Shown: positions 1 to 6,538, counted from the first letter of the stretch. The stretch: 9,431 bases of DNA from JBCBWG01 sp964579305 (GCA_964579305.1 CAZOGY010000133.1:1-9431); one strand, 5' to 3'. Translations and numbers: made by a program. Notes: generated from the letters alone by a model not told the origin.

Positions 1-26
1 CGTGTTCGAAACATCGACACGAAAAC

Positions 27-47
27 GGCCCGCCCCCGCGGAGGGCC
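27..47 (-). terminator. Possible intrinsic terminator downstream of grpE
   Basis: Arms GGCCC (27-31) and GGGCC (43-47) can pair. On the minus strand the hairpin is followed by G and then TTTT (25-22). It lies about 57 bp past the grpE stop, where transcription of hrcA-grpE would be expected to end. The stem is short (5 bp), the loop is 11 nt and the T-tract is only four bases, so this is a weak candidate. Confidence 0.35.
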
Positions 48-72
48 AACGGCCCATGAGCGCAACAGCCTG

Positions 73-107
73 CTAAAGCGATGCGCATTTCATGCGACAC
101 GCTTTAG
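73..107 (-). other. Imperfect hairpin overlapping the grpE stop codon
   Basis: The outer arms CTAAAGCG (73-80) and CGCTTTAG (100-107) are perfect reverse complements. Inside them a second stem, CGCAT (84-88) with ATGCG (92-96), closes a 3-nt loop. Three mismatched positions separate the two stems. The grpE stop codon (104-106, minus strand) lies in the outer arm. No T-run follows on either strand, so it is more likely an mRNA 3'-end structure or a short dispersed palindrome than a classical terminator. Confidence 0.4.
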
Positions 108-916
108 GTGGTCTGCTCGCCCCCATCCGAGCCGGGCTCTGCGCCAGGCGATTGCGCTTCGCCATCTGTATGTTTGGCATCTGTATGTCTGGCATCCGCG
201 GTGCCGGCATCAGTGCCGCCGTTGGCGCTCTCGCCCGACGTTCCAGCTGCTTCGGCCGCCGGTTTGGGTTTCATGCCGCCACGGGCAACGACAACCATCG
301 ATGGGCGCAAGACCCGTTCACCGATGCGATAGCCGTCCTGGAACACCTGAAGAATGGTGCCAGAGGGGACTTCGGGGTTCGGCTGCTCCATCATCGCCTG
401 GTGCAAATGCGGATCAAACAGCTTGCCCTGCGCCTCAATCTTTTCGACGCCATGCTTGGTCAGCGCTTTGCCAAGCTCCTGACTTGTCAGCGCAACGCCT
501 TCAAAAACGGCTTTCATTTCCGCCGTGTGGCTCTCGGGCGCGCCTGCGGCGTCCGTTGCGCGCTGCAGGTTGTCGCCGATCGCCACCATGTCGAGGGCAA
601 ATTTGGTGATCGCGTATTTGGCCGTGTCGGCTTTCTCGCGTTCCGTCCGCTTACGCAGGTTGTCCATTTCCGCGTGCGCCCGCAGCAGACGGTCGGTCAG
701 ATCGCTGACCTGGACTTCGAGAGCTGCAATGGCCTTTGCGGGATCGGCAGCGTCCTTTGTCGTCTCCGCCTCAGGCTCTGGCCCGCGCGAAGCGGCGCCC
801 TGGCCGGTCGCTGCGGCGTCTGCCTTTGATGGATCTTGAGGCGTATCGGGTTTGGGGTTTGGCGCGTCCGCTTCGGACACGTCAGGTTTTCCGTCCGTTT
901 CGTGGTGTCCGGTCAT
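104..916 (-). CDS. grpE: GrpE, nucleotide exchange factor of DnaK
   Basis: GrpE acts in the cytosol as a homodimer that releases ADP from DnaK, completing the DnaK-DnaJ-GrpE chaperone cycle. Of 270 residues, about 1-60 are acidic, Pro/Ala-rich and probably disordered. Residues 60-105 form the long coiled-coil helix (LLRAHAEMDNLRKRTEREK). The family core follows: FALDMVAIGDNLQRA at 106-120, then GVEKIEAQGKLFDPHLHQAM at 156-175 and the beta-domain stretch ending RPSMVVVARG (204-213). The ATG at 916 (MTGHHETDG) was chosen because upstream codons look non-coding; no strong Shine-Dalgarno precedes it. GrpE proteins are usually about 200 residues. The excess here is the N-terminal tail plus a Gly/Ala/Thr/Asp-rich C-terminal tail of about 55 residues (216-270), which contains a short tandem repeat. 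It lies 203 bp downstream of hrcA and is probably co-expressed with it. Identification is firm; the start is less so. Confidence 0.95.
   Translation of the reverse strand: MTGHHETDGKPDVSEADAPNPKPDTPQDPSKADAAATGQGAASRGPEPEAETTKDAADPAKAIAALEVQVSDLTDRLLRAHAEMDNLRKRTEREKADTAKYAITKFALDMVAIGDNLQRATDAAGAPESHTAEMKAVFEGVALTSQELGKALTKHGVEKIEAQGKLFDPHLHQAMMEQPNPEVPSGTILQVFQDGYRIGERVLRPSMVVVARGGMKPKPAAEAAGTSGESANGGTDAGTADARHTDAKHTDGEAQSPGAEPGSDGGEQTT
163..207 (-). repeat. 15-bp tandem repeat in the grpE tail
   Basis: Three head-to-tail 15-bp units: CATCTGTATGTTTGG (163-177), CATCTGTATGTCTGG (178-192) and a diverged CATCCGCGGTGCCGG (193-207). The first two differ at one base. The unit length is a multiple of three, so the minus-strand protein gains a 5-residue repeat (TADAR-HTDAK-HTDGE) in the GrpE C-terminal tail without a frame change. 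Confidence 0.8.
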
Positions 917-978
917 GGGTCCCGATGCTGTGTTGAGAGAAGGTTTCAGCGCGGTCTGAACCAGTGCGCTGTGCGGCC

Positions 979-1010
979 CGCATATCTGCCGGAGCGCTGA
1001 AAAAATCAAG
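979..1010 (-). promoter_or_regulatory. Possible RpoH-type heat-shock promoter for grpE
   Basis: On the minus strand, CTTG (1010-1007) is followed after 18 bp by CAGATATGCG (988-979). The alphaproteobacterial RpoH consensus, as I recall it, is CTTG, 17-18 bp, then CYTATNTNNG. The -35 matches fully; the -10 matches at C, A, T, T and the final G but not at its second and third positions. Transcription would start about 55 bp before the grpE ATG. The call rests on pattern matching only. Confidence 0.4.
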
Positions 1011-1072
1011 TCAAGCGCCCCGCGACGATGTGGGCTTACGGCAAGATCACGGCTGCGACTTGGCGCTGAGGT

Positions 1073-1104
1073 GGCCGGTGCCGCCGTGCAACGCGTTGCC
1101 GGCC
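1073..1104. other. Inverted repeat with inner palindrome after hrcA
   Basis: GGCCGG (1073-1078) pairs with CCGGCC (1099-1104). The loop contains the 12-bp palindrome GCAACGCGTTGC (1088-1099), whose last base overlaps the outer arm, so the two folds are alternatives. It lies 16 bp past the hrcA stop. There is no T-run, so it is not a standard terminator. It may stabilise or process the hrcA-grpE transcript. Confidence 0.35.
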
Positions 1105-1119
1105 TGTCGCTGGGATATG

Positions 1120-2214
1120 TTAGCGGCGGGTCATGAGCTGGCTCATCACTTTGGCGGTGAAATCGACCATTGGGATGATGCGTGCGTAGTTGAGACGGGT
1201 TGGGCCAATGACGCCAAGGACGCCGACGACGTTGCGTTTTTCGTCCTGGAACGGCGCAACGATCACCGATGAACCCGACAGCGAAAACAAATTGTTTTCC
1301 GAACCGATGAAGATGCGGACGCCTTCTGCCGTCTCAGACAAATTGAGAAGCTGAACGAGCTCCCGTTTCGCCTCCAGATCATCAAAGAGCTGGCGAATCC
1401 GCTCCAGATCCTCTGCCGCTTTGAGGTCACTCAACAGGTGGGACTGGCCCCGGACAATCAGGCTCTTGCGTTCATCTTGCGCACCGGACCATTCCGCAAG
1501 CCCTGCAGCGATGACCTTGCGCGTCAAGCCGTCAAGCTCGGCGCGATCTGCTTCCAACTGGGCTTGGACATGACGGCGCGCTTCTTCCAGGGTCCGCCCA
1601 CACACATGCGTATTCAGATAATTGGCAGCTTCGGTCAGCGCCGACGGAGGCAGACCGCGCGGCAATGCCAGGATGCGGTTTTCCACCGTGCCGTCCTGAC
1701 CGACGAGAACAACCAGCGCCCGCTCCGGATCGAGCGGGACGAACTCGATATGCTTGACGGTGCCGACCTGTTTTTCCGCAAGCACAACACCGGCACAACG
1801 CGACAGCCCCGAAATCATCTCACTTGCATCGCGCAGGAGCTGGTCGGTTGTCATGTCGGGCTGTGCGCGGATCTGGCGCTCAATCTGAAGCCGCTCGTCG
1901 TCGGAAAGACCACCGACTTCCAGGAGACCATCGACAAAGAGGCGCAGCCCAAGCTGCGTCGGGAGCCGGCCAGCCGAGGTATGCGGCGCAAAGATAAGAC
2001 CGAGATCTTCCAGGTCCGACATCACGTTACGCACTGACGCGGGCGAAAGCGCCATCGGCAGGTCGCGCGACAGATTGCGCGAGCCGACAGGCTCACCAGT
2101 CGCCAGATATGACTCCACAATGCGCCGGAAAATCTCGCGCGAGCGTTCGTTCAGCGCCGCGACGCCGCTGGTCAGGATCGGGCCGGAAGATTGCACGATC
2201 AGTCGGTCCGACAC
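1120..2214 (-). CDS. hrcA: HrcA, heat-inducible transcription repressor
   Basis: HrcA is a dimeric repressor that binds CIRCE operators in front of chaperone genes such as groESL; its folding is thought to depend on GroEL. Residues about 20-100 form the winged-helix domain (LNERSREIFRRIVESYLATG, then EPVGSRNLSR and the SPASVRNVMSDLEDLGLI helix). The C-terminal domain ends with the family signature GVLGVIGPTRLNYARIIPMV. A GTG start at 2214 is chosen: AAGGAG (2225-2230) sits 10 nt upstream, and translation from there gives 364 residues, close to the usual alphaproteobacterial length. An upstream in-frame extension exists but looks non-coding. It is divergent from rph and precedes grpE. No CIRCE-like TTAGCACTC dyad is seen in this window, so its operators would lie elsewhere. 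Confidence 0.95.
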   Translation of the reverse strand: MSDRLIVQSSGPILTSGVAALNERSREIFRRIVESYLATGEPVGSRNLSRDLPMALSPASVRNVMSDLEDLGLIFAPHTSAGRLPTQLGLRLFVDGLLEVGGLSDDERLQIERQIRAQPDMTTDQLLRDASEMISGLSRCAGVVLAEKQVGTVKHIEFVPLDPERALVVLVGQDGTVENRILALPRGLPPSALTEAANYLNTHVCGRTLEEARRHVQAQLEADRAELDGLTRKVIAAGLAEWSGAQDERKSLIVRGQSHLLSDLKAAEDLERIRQLFDDLEAKRELVQLLNLSETAEGVRIFIGSENNLFSLSGSSVIVAPFQDEKRNVVGVLGVIGPTRLNYARIIPMVDFTAKVMSQLMTRR

Positions 2215-2224
2215 AGCAAGCTTG

Positions 2225-2230
2225 CTCCTT
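2225..2230 (-). promoter_or_regulatory. Ribosome binding site fixing the GTG start of hrcA
   Basis: The minus strand reads AAGGAG, 10 nt before the GTG at 2214. It is a near-ideal Shine-Dalgarno and is the main reason for choosing this start over the open frame that continues upstream. Confidence 0.75.
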
Positions 2231-2293
2231 GGGTTGTTCCATGGTGGGCACAGGTGGCGCAGCCTAATGCCCCGCGCATCATCGCCAACCCAT

Positions 2294-2322
2294 AAAGTAA
2301 TGCACTGTGGCTGAAGCGCCAA
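2294..2322 (-). promoter_or_regulatory. Possible sigma70-type promoter for hrcA
   Basis: On the minus strand, TTGGCG (2322-2317), a 17-bp spacer and TACTTT (2299-2294). Spacing is ideal but the -10 is only a partial match to TATAAT. It would give a leader of about 75 nt before the hrcA GTG. Confidence 0.35.
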
Positions 2323-2532
2323 GGCTGGCCGCTTTGGCCCAACGGCGGCACGGCGCAGCGGATGGGTGCACTGGTTTGTCGCCAACCCGGTTGAAGGCGC
2401 GCACGTCCTCACATACGGTGCGCGGCACATTGATTGCCGATACGGTCAGGCTGCGTCCTTCCCAACGCATCGCCTGGCAACGCCACGCTTGGTGACCGGC
2501 ATCATCGCAGCCTGATCCCAACATCCGTCTCC

Positions 2533-2549
2533 GCCCGGCCGTGCCGGGC
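2533..2549 (+). other. GC hairpin in the rph leader
   Basis: GCCCGGC (2533-2539) and GCCGGGC (2543-2549) form a 7-bp all-GC stem with a 3-nt loop, ending 22 nt before the rph start codon. It has no T-run. It does not cover the start codon, so its role (transcript stability or none) is open. The remainder of the 357-bp hrcA-rph divergent spacer shows no convincing gene and no clear rph promoter. Confidence 0.45.
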
Positions 2550-2571
2550 CATAACTCCTGGACATGTGCCC

Positions 2572-3285
2572 ATGCGACCGTCGAAACGCGAGCCCGGCGA
2601 ACTGCGACCCGTCTCGTTTGAACGCGCCTTTTCCATGCACGCTGAAGGCTCCTGCCTGATCAAGTTCGGCAACACACATGTGTTGTGCACGGCAAGCGTC
2701 GAGGAGCGGATTCCGCCCTGGCTGAAGGGCCAGGGCCGCGGCTGGGTGACGGCCGAATATGGTATGTTGCCACGCTCGACGACCGATCGCATGCGCCGGG
2801 AGGCTTCGACGGGCCGCATTGGCGGGCGGACGCAGGAGATCCAGCGTCTGATTGCGCGCTCGCTGCGGGCGGTCGTCGACCTGGAAAAGCTTGGCGAACA
2901 GCAAATCACCGTCGACTGCGACGTGATCCAGGCGGATGGCGGCACGCGGACCGCGGCGATCACCGGCGCCTGGGTCGCGCTGCACGATTGCATTCAATGG
3001 ATGAAGATGCGCGACATGGTCCGCGACGGCGTTCTCAAGGACCACGTCGCGGCCGTGTCTTGTGGGATCTATGAGGGCGCATGCGTCGTAGATCTCGACT
3101 ACGCAGAAGATTCCACGGCGCAGGCCGACGCCAATTTCGTCATGACCGGCAATGGCGGTCTCGTGGAAGTCCAAGGCACAGCCGAAGGCGACCCGTTCAG
3201 CCGGCAGCAGCTCGACGAACTCATGGCGCTTGCCGACGCAGGCATCAAAGAACTGGTCTCACTGCAAAAGCTCGCCGTGACTTGA
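2572..3285 (+). CDS. rph: RNase PH, phosphorolytic tRNA 3'-end exonuclease
   Basis: RNase PH trims nucleotides from the 3' ends of tRNA precursors using inorganic phosphate, releasing nucleoside diphosphates; it works as a ring-shaped hexamer. The protein is 237 residues, the usual length, and begins with the family N-terminus MRPSKREPGELRPV. Visible family features are the run GQGRGWVTAEYGMLPRSTTD (53-72), the phosphate-site arginine in GGRTQE (R86), the second phosphate-binding motif GTR (124-126) and conserved acidic residues D180 and D186 in DSTAQAD. The ATG at 2572 is preferred over an in-frame GTG at 2566 because family members start at this point. The Shine-Dalgarno is weak (TGGA). It is first in the plus-strand run rph-rdgB-hemW, the arrangement commonly found opposite hrcA-grpE in alphaproteobacteria. 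Confidence 0.97.
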   Translation: MRPSKREPGELRPVSFERAFSMHAEGSCLIKFGNTHVLCTASVEERIPPWLKGQGRGWVTAEYGMLPRSTTDRMRREASTGRIGGRTQEIQRLIARSLRAVVDLEKLGEQQITVDCDVIQADGGTRTAAITGAWVALHDCIQWMKMRDMVRDGVLKDHVAAVSCGIYEGACVVDLDYAEDSTAQADANFVMTGNGGLVEVQGTAEGDPFSRQQLDELMALADAGIKELVSLQKLAVT

Positions 3286-3367
3286 TCGGCGGGCGTGGGC
3301 GCGGGGAGCCGTCCGGGGCACGCGCGGCTGGACCTGCGGGGGCCGTCTTGAGTGGAGAGGATCAAGC

Positions 3368-4024
3368 ATGACGCGCAAACTGGCGCGCGGCACACGCGTC
3401 GTTATCGCGACGCATAACGCGGGCAAGCTTCGCGAACTCAAGGAGCTGTTGGCGCCGTTTGGTCTCGACTTGGTGTCGGGCGGCGAACTCGGCCTGCCCG
3501 AGCCCGCTGAGACCGGACACATGTTCTCCGAAAACGCTGCAATCAAAGCGCACGCCGCCGCACGCGCGGCCAACCTGCCAGCCATCGCAGATGATAGCGG
3601 GATCGCGATTGCGGCGCTTGACGGCGCGCCGGGCATTTTCTCGGCGGACTGGGCTGGCCCGGACAAGGATTTCGGCCCCGCGATCGCGCGGGTCCAGCAT
3701 GAGTTGGAAAAGCGGGGCGCAACCCAACCCGAAGCGAGGCGCGCGCACTTTGTCTCCGCGCTTATTGTGGCCTGGCCGGACGGCCATGACGAACTGTTTG
3801 AGGGGCGCGTTTTTGGCCAAATCACAAGCGCGCCGCGGGGGTTGCAGGGCTTTGGCTATGATCCGATCTTTCAGCCAGATGGGGAAGATCGCACGTTTGG
3901 TGAAATGAGCAGTTCGGAAAAACACGGGCTTGACTGGTCAGCGGACGGAAAAGGTGGGCTGTCCCATCGTGCGCGGGCGTTTCGCGCGCTTGCGCAACAC
4001 TGCCTCGACGAGCCGGCTCTCTAA
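3368..4024 (+). CDS. rdgB: RdgB/HAM1-family dITP/XTP pyrophosphatase
   Basis: This enzyme hydrolyses non-canonical purine triphosphates (dITP, ITP, XTP) to monophosphate and pyrophosphate, keeping deaminated bases out of DNA and RNA. The 218-residue protein has the Ham1 signatures in order: THNAGK (15-20) for nucleotide binding, ADDSG (74-78) with the metal-binding aspartates, GFGYDPIF (161-168), FGEM (177-180), K185 and SHRARA (199-204). The loop between K185 and SHR is longer than in E. coli, as I recall for rhizobial members. The Shine-Dalgarno GGAGAGG (3354-3360) lies 7 nt before the ATG. It starts 82 bp after rph and ends 6 bp before the hemW ATG, so it is probably co-transcribed with both. 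The 82-bp gap is GC-rich with no obvious terminator. Confidence 0.96.
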   Translation: MTRKLARGTRVVIATHNAGKLRELKELLAPFGLDLVSGGELGLPEPAETGHMFSENAAIKAHAAARAANLPAIADDSGIAIAALDGAPGIFSADWAGPDKDFGPAIARVQHELEKRGATQPEARRAHFVSALIVAWPDGHDELFEGRVFGQITSAPRGLQGFGYDPIFQPDGEDRTFGEMSSSEKHGLDWSADGKGGLSHRARAFRALAQHCLDEPAL

Positions 4025-4030
4025 GTGGCC

Positions 4031-5251
4031 ATGAACCCTGATCCAGCGGGCTTTGGCGTTTATGTTCATTGGCCGTTTTGCGCTGCCAAGTGCCCTTACT
4101 GCGACTTTAACAGCCATGTCCGTCACGGCGGTGTTGACGAGGCCTCGTTTTGCAAGGCGCTGCAGCGCGAGATCGCCACGACCGCAGAGGAGACCGGACC
4201 TCGCAAGGTTGGTTCGGTTTTCTTTGGCGGCGGCACCCCGTCGTTGATGTCGGGGACGACCGTTGCGGCCGTTCTGGATGAGATTGGCCAGCGGTGGTCG
4301 ATGGCTGCGGACTGCGAGGTTACGCTTGAGGCCAACCCAACGAGTGTGGAAGCGGGCAAGCTTCGCGACTTCAGGGCGGCGGGGATCAATCGCGTATCAC
4401 TTGGCGTGCAGTCGCTGCGCGACGAGGATTTGCGCGCGTTAGGCCGGTTGCATTCGGCAGGCGAGGCGAAGGCGGCCGTCGCGCTGGCCCAATCGCTGTT
4501 TGACCGGGTCTCGTTTGATTTGATTTACGCGAGGACCGGTCAATCGGTGTCTGATTGGCGTTGCGAACTTAAAGAGGCGCTTGCGCTCGCCGCTGGCCAC
4601 CTGTCGCTCTATCAGCTGACGATTGAGCCGGGGACGCCGTTCGCTGCGCTCCATGCTGCTGGACGATTGCGTATCCCCGAGCCCGAATTGGCCGATGCAT
4701 TTTATGATCTGACCCAGGACATGACATCGGCGGCCGGCCTGGAACACTACGAGACATCAAATCACGCCGCACCAGGCGAACAATGCCGGCACAATCTTCT
4801 CTACTGGCGCTACGGTGAATATGCGGGGATCGGCCCCGGCGCGCATGGACGGCTGATCGGCGCCGATGGGCAACGCCTGGCCACGGCGACGGAGCGCCAC
4901 CCGGAGAGTTGGCGCGATCATGTCGCGCAGGCCGGACACGGACGGTGCGAGCTGACCCGTCTGTCCGCCAACGAGGTGGCTGATGAAATGCTGTTGATGG
5001 GTCTGCGGCTCGCCGAGGGATTTGACGTGGCGCGCCTTGAAGCTTTGACCGGATTGCGCGTGGACGTTGCGACGTTGCATGCGCTGAGCGAGGCTGGCTG
5101 GATTTCACTCCAGGATGGCGGCCGCCGGCTCCGCGCCAATCCCTCGGCGCGGTTCGTGCTCGACCGGATCGTCCTTGAATTATCAGCTACGATGCAAGCG
5201 CGCGCGGCCGCGGTCGATAACCCGGTTTGGCCACATCCTCACAGTCGATGA
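4031..5251 (+). CDS. hemW: HemW, radical SAM heme chaperone
   Basis: HemW binds heme and an iron-sulfur cluster and is thought to insert heme into target proteins. It has often been misnamed oxygen-independent coproporphyrinogen III oxidase (HemN). The 406-residue protein has the radical SAM cysteines in HWPFCAAKCPYCDFNSH (C17, C21, C24), the SAM-binding FFGGGTPSLM (64-73) and the family stretch HNLLYWRYGEYAGIGPGAHG. The HemW-type CPYCDFNSH, rather than the HemN-type CxC ending, supports the chaperone assignment. The ATG at 4031 was chosen; an in-frame GTG at 4025, directly after the rdgB stop, would add two residues. Neither has a clear Shine-Dalgarno, so translation may be coupled to rdgB. 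The last 65 bp overlap the 3' end of the opposing LysR gene. Confidence 0.95.
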   Translation: MNPDPAGFGVYVHWPFCAAKCPYCDFNSHVRHGGVDEASFCKALQREIATTAEETGPRKVGSVFFGGGTPSLMSGTTVAAVLDEIGQRWSMAADCEVTLEANPTSVEAGKLRDFRAAGINRVSLGVQSLRDEDLRALGRLHSAGEAKAAVALAQSLFDRVSFDLIYARTGQSVSDWRCELKEALALAAGHLSLYQLTIEPGTPFAALHAAGRLRIPEPELADAFYDLTQDMTSAAGLEHYETSNHAAPGEQCRHNLLYWRYGEYAGIGPGAHGRLIGADGQRLATATERHPESWRDHVAQAGHGRCELTRLSANEVADEMLLMGLRLAEGFDVARLEALTGLRVDVATLHALSEAGWISLQDGGRRLRANPSARFVLDRIVLELSATMQARAAAVDNPVWPHPHSR

Positions 5252-6155
5252 CCATGCGTTCCATCTCCTCGTGCACCCACTGGCGGAAGGCCACGACTGT
5301 CGGGCGGGTCGCGCTGTATTCATCGCAAGCGAGATAGAACCGGCGGTTGATCGGCAACAGCGCGTCGAACGGAGCAACGAGCCGCCCGACCCGCAGATCG
5401 TCATAGGCGAGTGTTCGGTAGGCGAGCAGGACGCCGGCACCTTCAACCGCGGCTTCCAGAGCGTGGTCGGCGCTGTTGAAGCGCAAGTGCGGTTTGATAT
5501 CGACGCCCGTCACGCCCTGTGCGGCAAACCACTCGCGCCAGTAGGGCACGTTGGGCAAGTTCGCGATGGAATCGTCGTGGATCAACGGCACCTTCAACAG
5601 GTCCTCCGGTGAACGTAAGCCCTTGATCTCTTCGAGGAAGCGCGGACTTGCGACCGGCAGCGCCCAGATGTCGATGAGCTTTTCCGAATGCATGCTCTCC
5701 GGCGCGTTGACTGCATTGCGGATCAGTACGTCGATCCCATCGGCGGTGAAATCGACCAACGAATTTGTTGCGGAAATTCGCACGTCGATGTCGGGATTGG
5801 CCGTGACGAACCGGTGGACGCGCGGGGCGAGCCACTTTGCCGTGAACCCCGGTGGCGCGCTGACGACAAGAACACGGTCGTTGCGCAAGCGCTCCAGGCT
5901 TTGGACGGCTTGGCGCAACTGCCCGAAGCCGGCGTGTATGCCCGGATAGAGGCTGCGGCCGGCGTCCGTCAGCTCGATAGCGCGTGGCTTACGCAAGAAC
6001 AGCTTTACGCCCAGGAACTCCTCCAGCCCTTTGATCTGGTGGCTGAGGGCGGCTGGCGTGACGTGCAGCTCATCGGCAGCACGCGTGAAGCTCAGATGAC
6101 GGGCCGTGGCTTCGAAAGCGCGAAGAGCATTGAGCGGCGGCAGCGGCTCAGACAT
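5187..6155 (-). CDS. LysR-family transcriptional regulator, GcvA-like
   Basis: A cytosolic DNA-binding regulator of 322 residues, the usual LysR length. Residues 8-66 form the winged helix-turn-helix (LNALRAFEATARHLSFTRAA, then HVTPAALSHQIKGLE and LFLRKPRAIELTDAG). The opening PPLNALRAFEA and the SFTRAADELHVT helix are typical of the GcvA/TrpI-like branch. Residues about 92-300 form the periplasmic-binding-protein-like effector domain (GFTAKWLAPRVHRF, DIDVRIS, DGIDVLIR). AGGA precedes the ATG by 8 nt. The gene is divergent from a 60-residue small protein and shares with it a 103-bp spacer containing a dyad, so that small gene is the most likely target, together with autoregulation. The effector cannot be read from sequence. 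The true target might not be glycine cleavage genes, as none are nearby. Confidence 0.93.
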   Translation of the reverse strand: MSEPLPPLNALRAFEATARHLSFTRAADELHVTPAALSHQIKGLEEFLGVKLFLRKPRAIELTDAGRSLYPGIHAGFGQLRQAVQSLERLRNDRVLVVSAPPGFTAKWLAPRVHRFVTANPDIDVRISATNSLVDFTADGIDVLIRNAVNAPESMHSEKLIDIWALPVASPRFLEEIKGLRSPEDLLKVPLIHDDSIANLPNVPYWREWFAAQGVTGVDIKPHLRFNSADHALEAAVEGAGVLLAYRTLAYDDLRVGRLVAPFDALLPINRRFYLACDEYSATRPTVVAFRQWVHEEMERMVIDCEDVAKPGYRPRPRALAS

Positions 6156-6171
6156 GTGAATTTTCCTAAGG

Positions 6172-6195
6172 CAAACGGTGAGAAATCATCGTTTG
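6172..6195. promoter_or_regulatory. 24-bp dyad, probable LysR-type operator
   Basis: Arms CAAACG (6172-6177) and CGTTTG (6190-6195) enclose inner arms TGA (6179-6181) and TCA (6186-6188) around a GAAA centre. Nine of ten arm pairs match; only 6178/6189 breaks the symmetry. It lies 17 bp from the LysR start and overlaps the -35 of the promoter proposed for the small gene. Position and symmetry fit a LysR-family site, but binding is inferred. Confidence 0.65.
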
Positions 6196-6221
6196 TTTTG
6201 CTGTGTATGCCTGCGTATTTT
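6193..6221 (+). promoter_or_regulatory. Promoter for the small protein gene
   Basis: TTGTTT (6193-6198), a 17-bp spacer, then TATTTT (6216-6221). The -10 matches four of six consensus bases and the spacing is ideal. Transcription would begin near 6228, about 30 bp before the ATG at 6259. The dyad at 6172-6195 is centred near -44, a position typical for LysR-type activation. Confidence 0.55.
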
Positions 6222-6258
6222 GGCGTCATACAACGAGATGACATGAGGAGAAATAAAA

Positions 6259-6441
6259 ATGTCGATCGTGAGCAAACAGGACCTGACGTCATTGGACCAC
6301 GCCAACATTGAGCGCCTTGTTCAGAAGGGCCGGGGTTTGCGTTCGCAGGCTTTCCGCGGTGCTTTGAATGGCCTTGTCAGTGGGGCTGGCGCATCTCAGC
6401 CTCGCGACATTGAACTCCAAGCAGCCACTGCGCGTTCCTAA
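6259..6441 (+). CDS. Small protein of unknown function (60 aa), LysR-linked
   Basis: I do not recognise this gene. It encodes 60 residues starting MSIVSKQDLTSLDHANIERL, with a probable central amphipathic helix containing KGRGLRSQAFRGALNGLVSG (residues about 23-42). There is no signal peptide, cysteine or transmembrane segment, so it is probably cytosolic. The evidence that it is real: GAGGAG (6245-6250) 8 nt before the ATG, a well-formed promoter, and a strong terminator 43 bp after the stop. The layout of a GcvA-like LysR gene facing a very small protein gene recalls alphaproteobacterial pairs with DUF1127-type proteins, but the sequence lacks the DUF1127 motif. Its function might be regulatory, stress-related or protein-binding; none of these can be shown here. 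Confidence 0.75.
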   Translation: MSIVSKQDLTSLDHANIERLVQKGRGLRSQAFRGALNGLVSGAGASQPRDIELQAATARS

Positions 6442-6483
6442 AAAAATGACGGCCCGCCCAGGGTTGATATGATCATGACGCGC

Positions 6484-6511
6484 AAAGGCGGCCGGGAAAC
6501 CGGTCGCCTTT
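6484..6511. terminator. Strong bidirectional intrinsic terminator
   Basis: AAAGGCG (6484-6490), G, CCGG, a GAAA tetraloop (6496-6499), CCGG, T and CGCCTTT (6505-6511) form a 12-bp stem with one G-U pair. The plus-strand copy ends in TTTT. It lies between the small protein gene (stop at 6441) and the convergent ExoD-family gene (stop at 6539), and its A/T-flanked stem can serve both directions. Confidence 0.8.
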
Positions 6512-6538
6512 TCCTGTGCTGACGGCGAGGGTCAGCGC

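Noticed and set aside
92..829. 245-residue plus-strand open frame opposite grpE
   Set aside because: It is the antisense shadow of grpE, which has clear family motifs on the minus strand; its translation is Arg/Cys-rich and resembles nothing.
2215..2571. CIRCE operator expected near hrcA
   Set aside because: No TTAGCACTC/GAGTGCTAA dyad was found here or elsewhere in the window.
2446..3174. 242-residue minus-strand open frame opposite rph
   Set aside because: Shadow of the strongly conserved rph coding sequence; no ribosome site or motif of its own.
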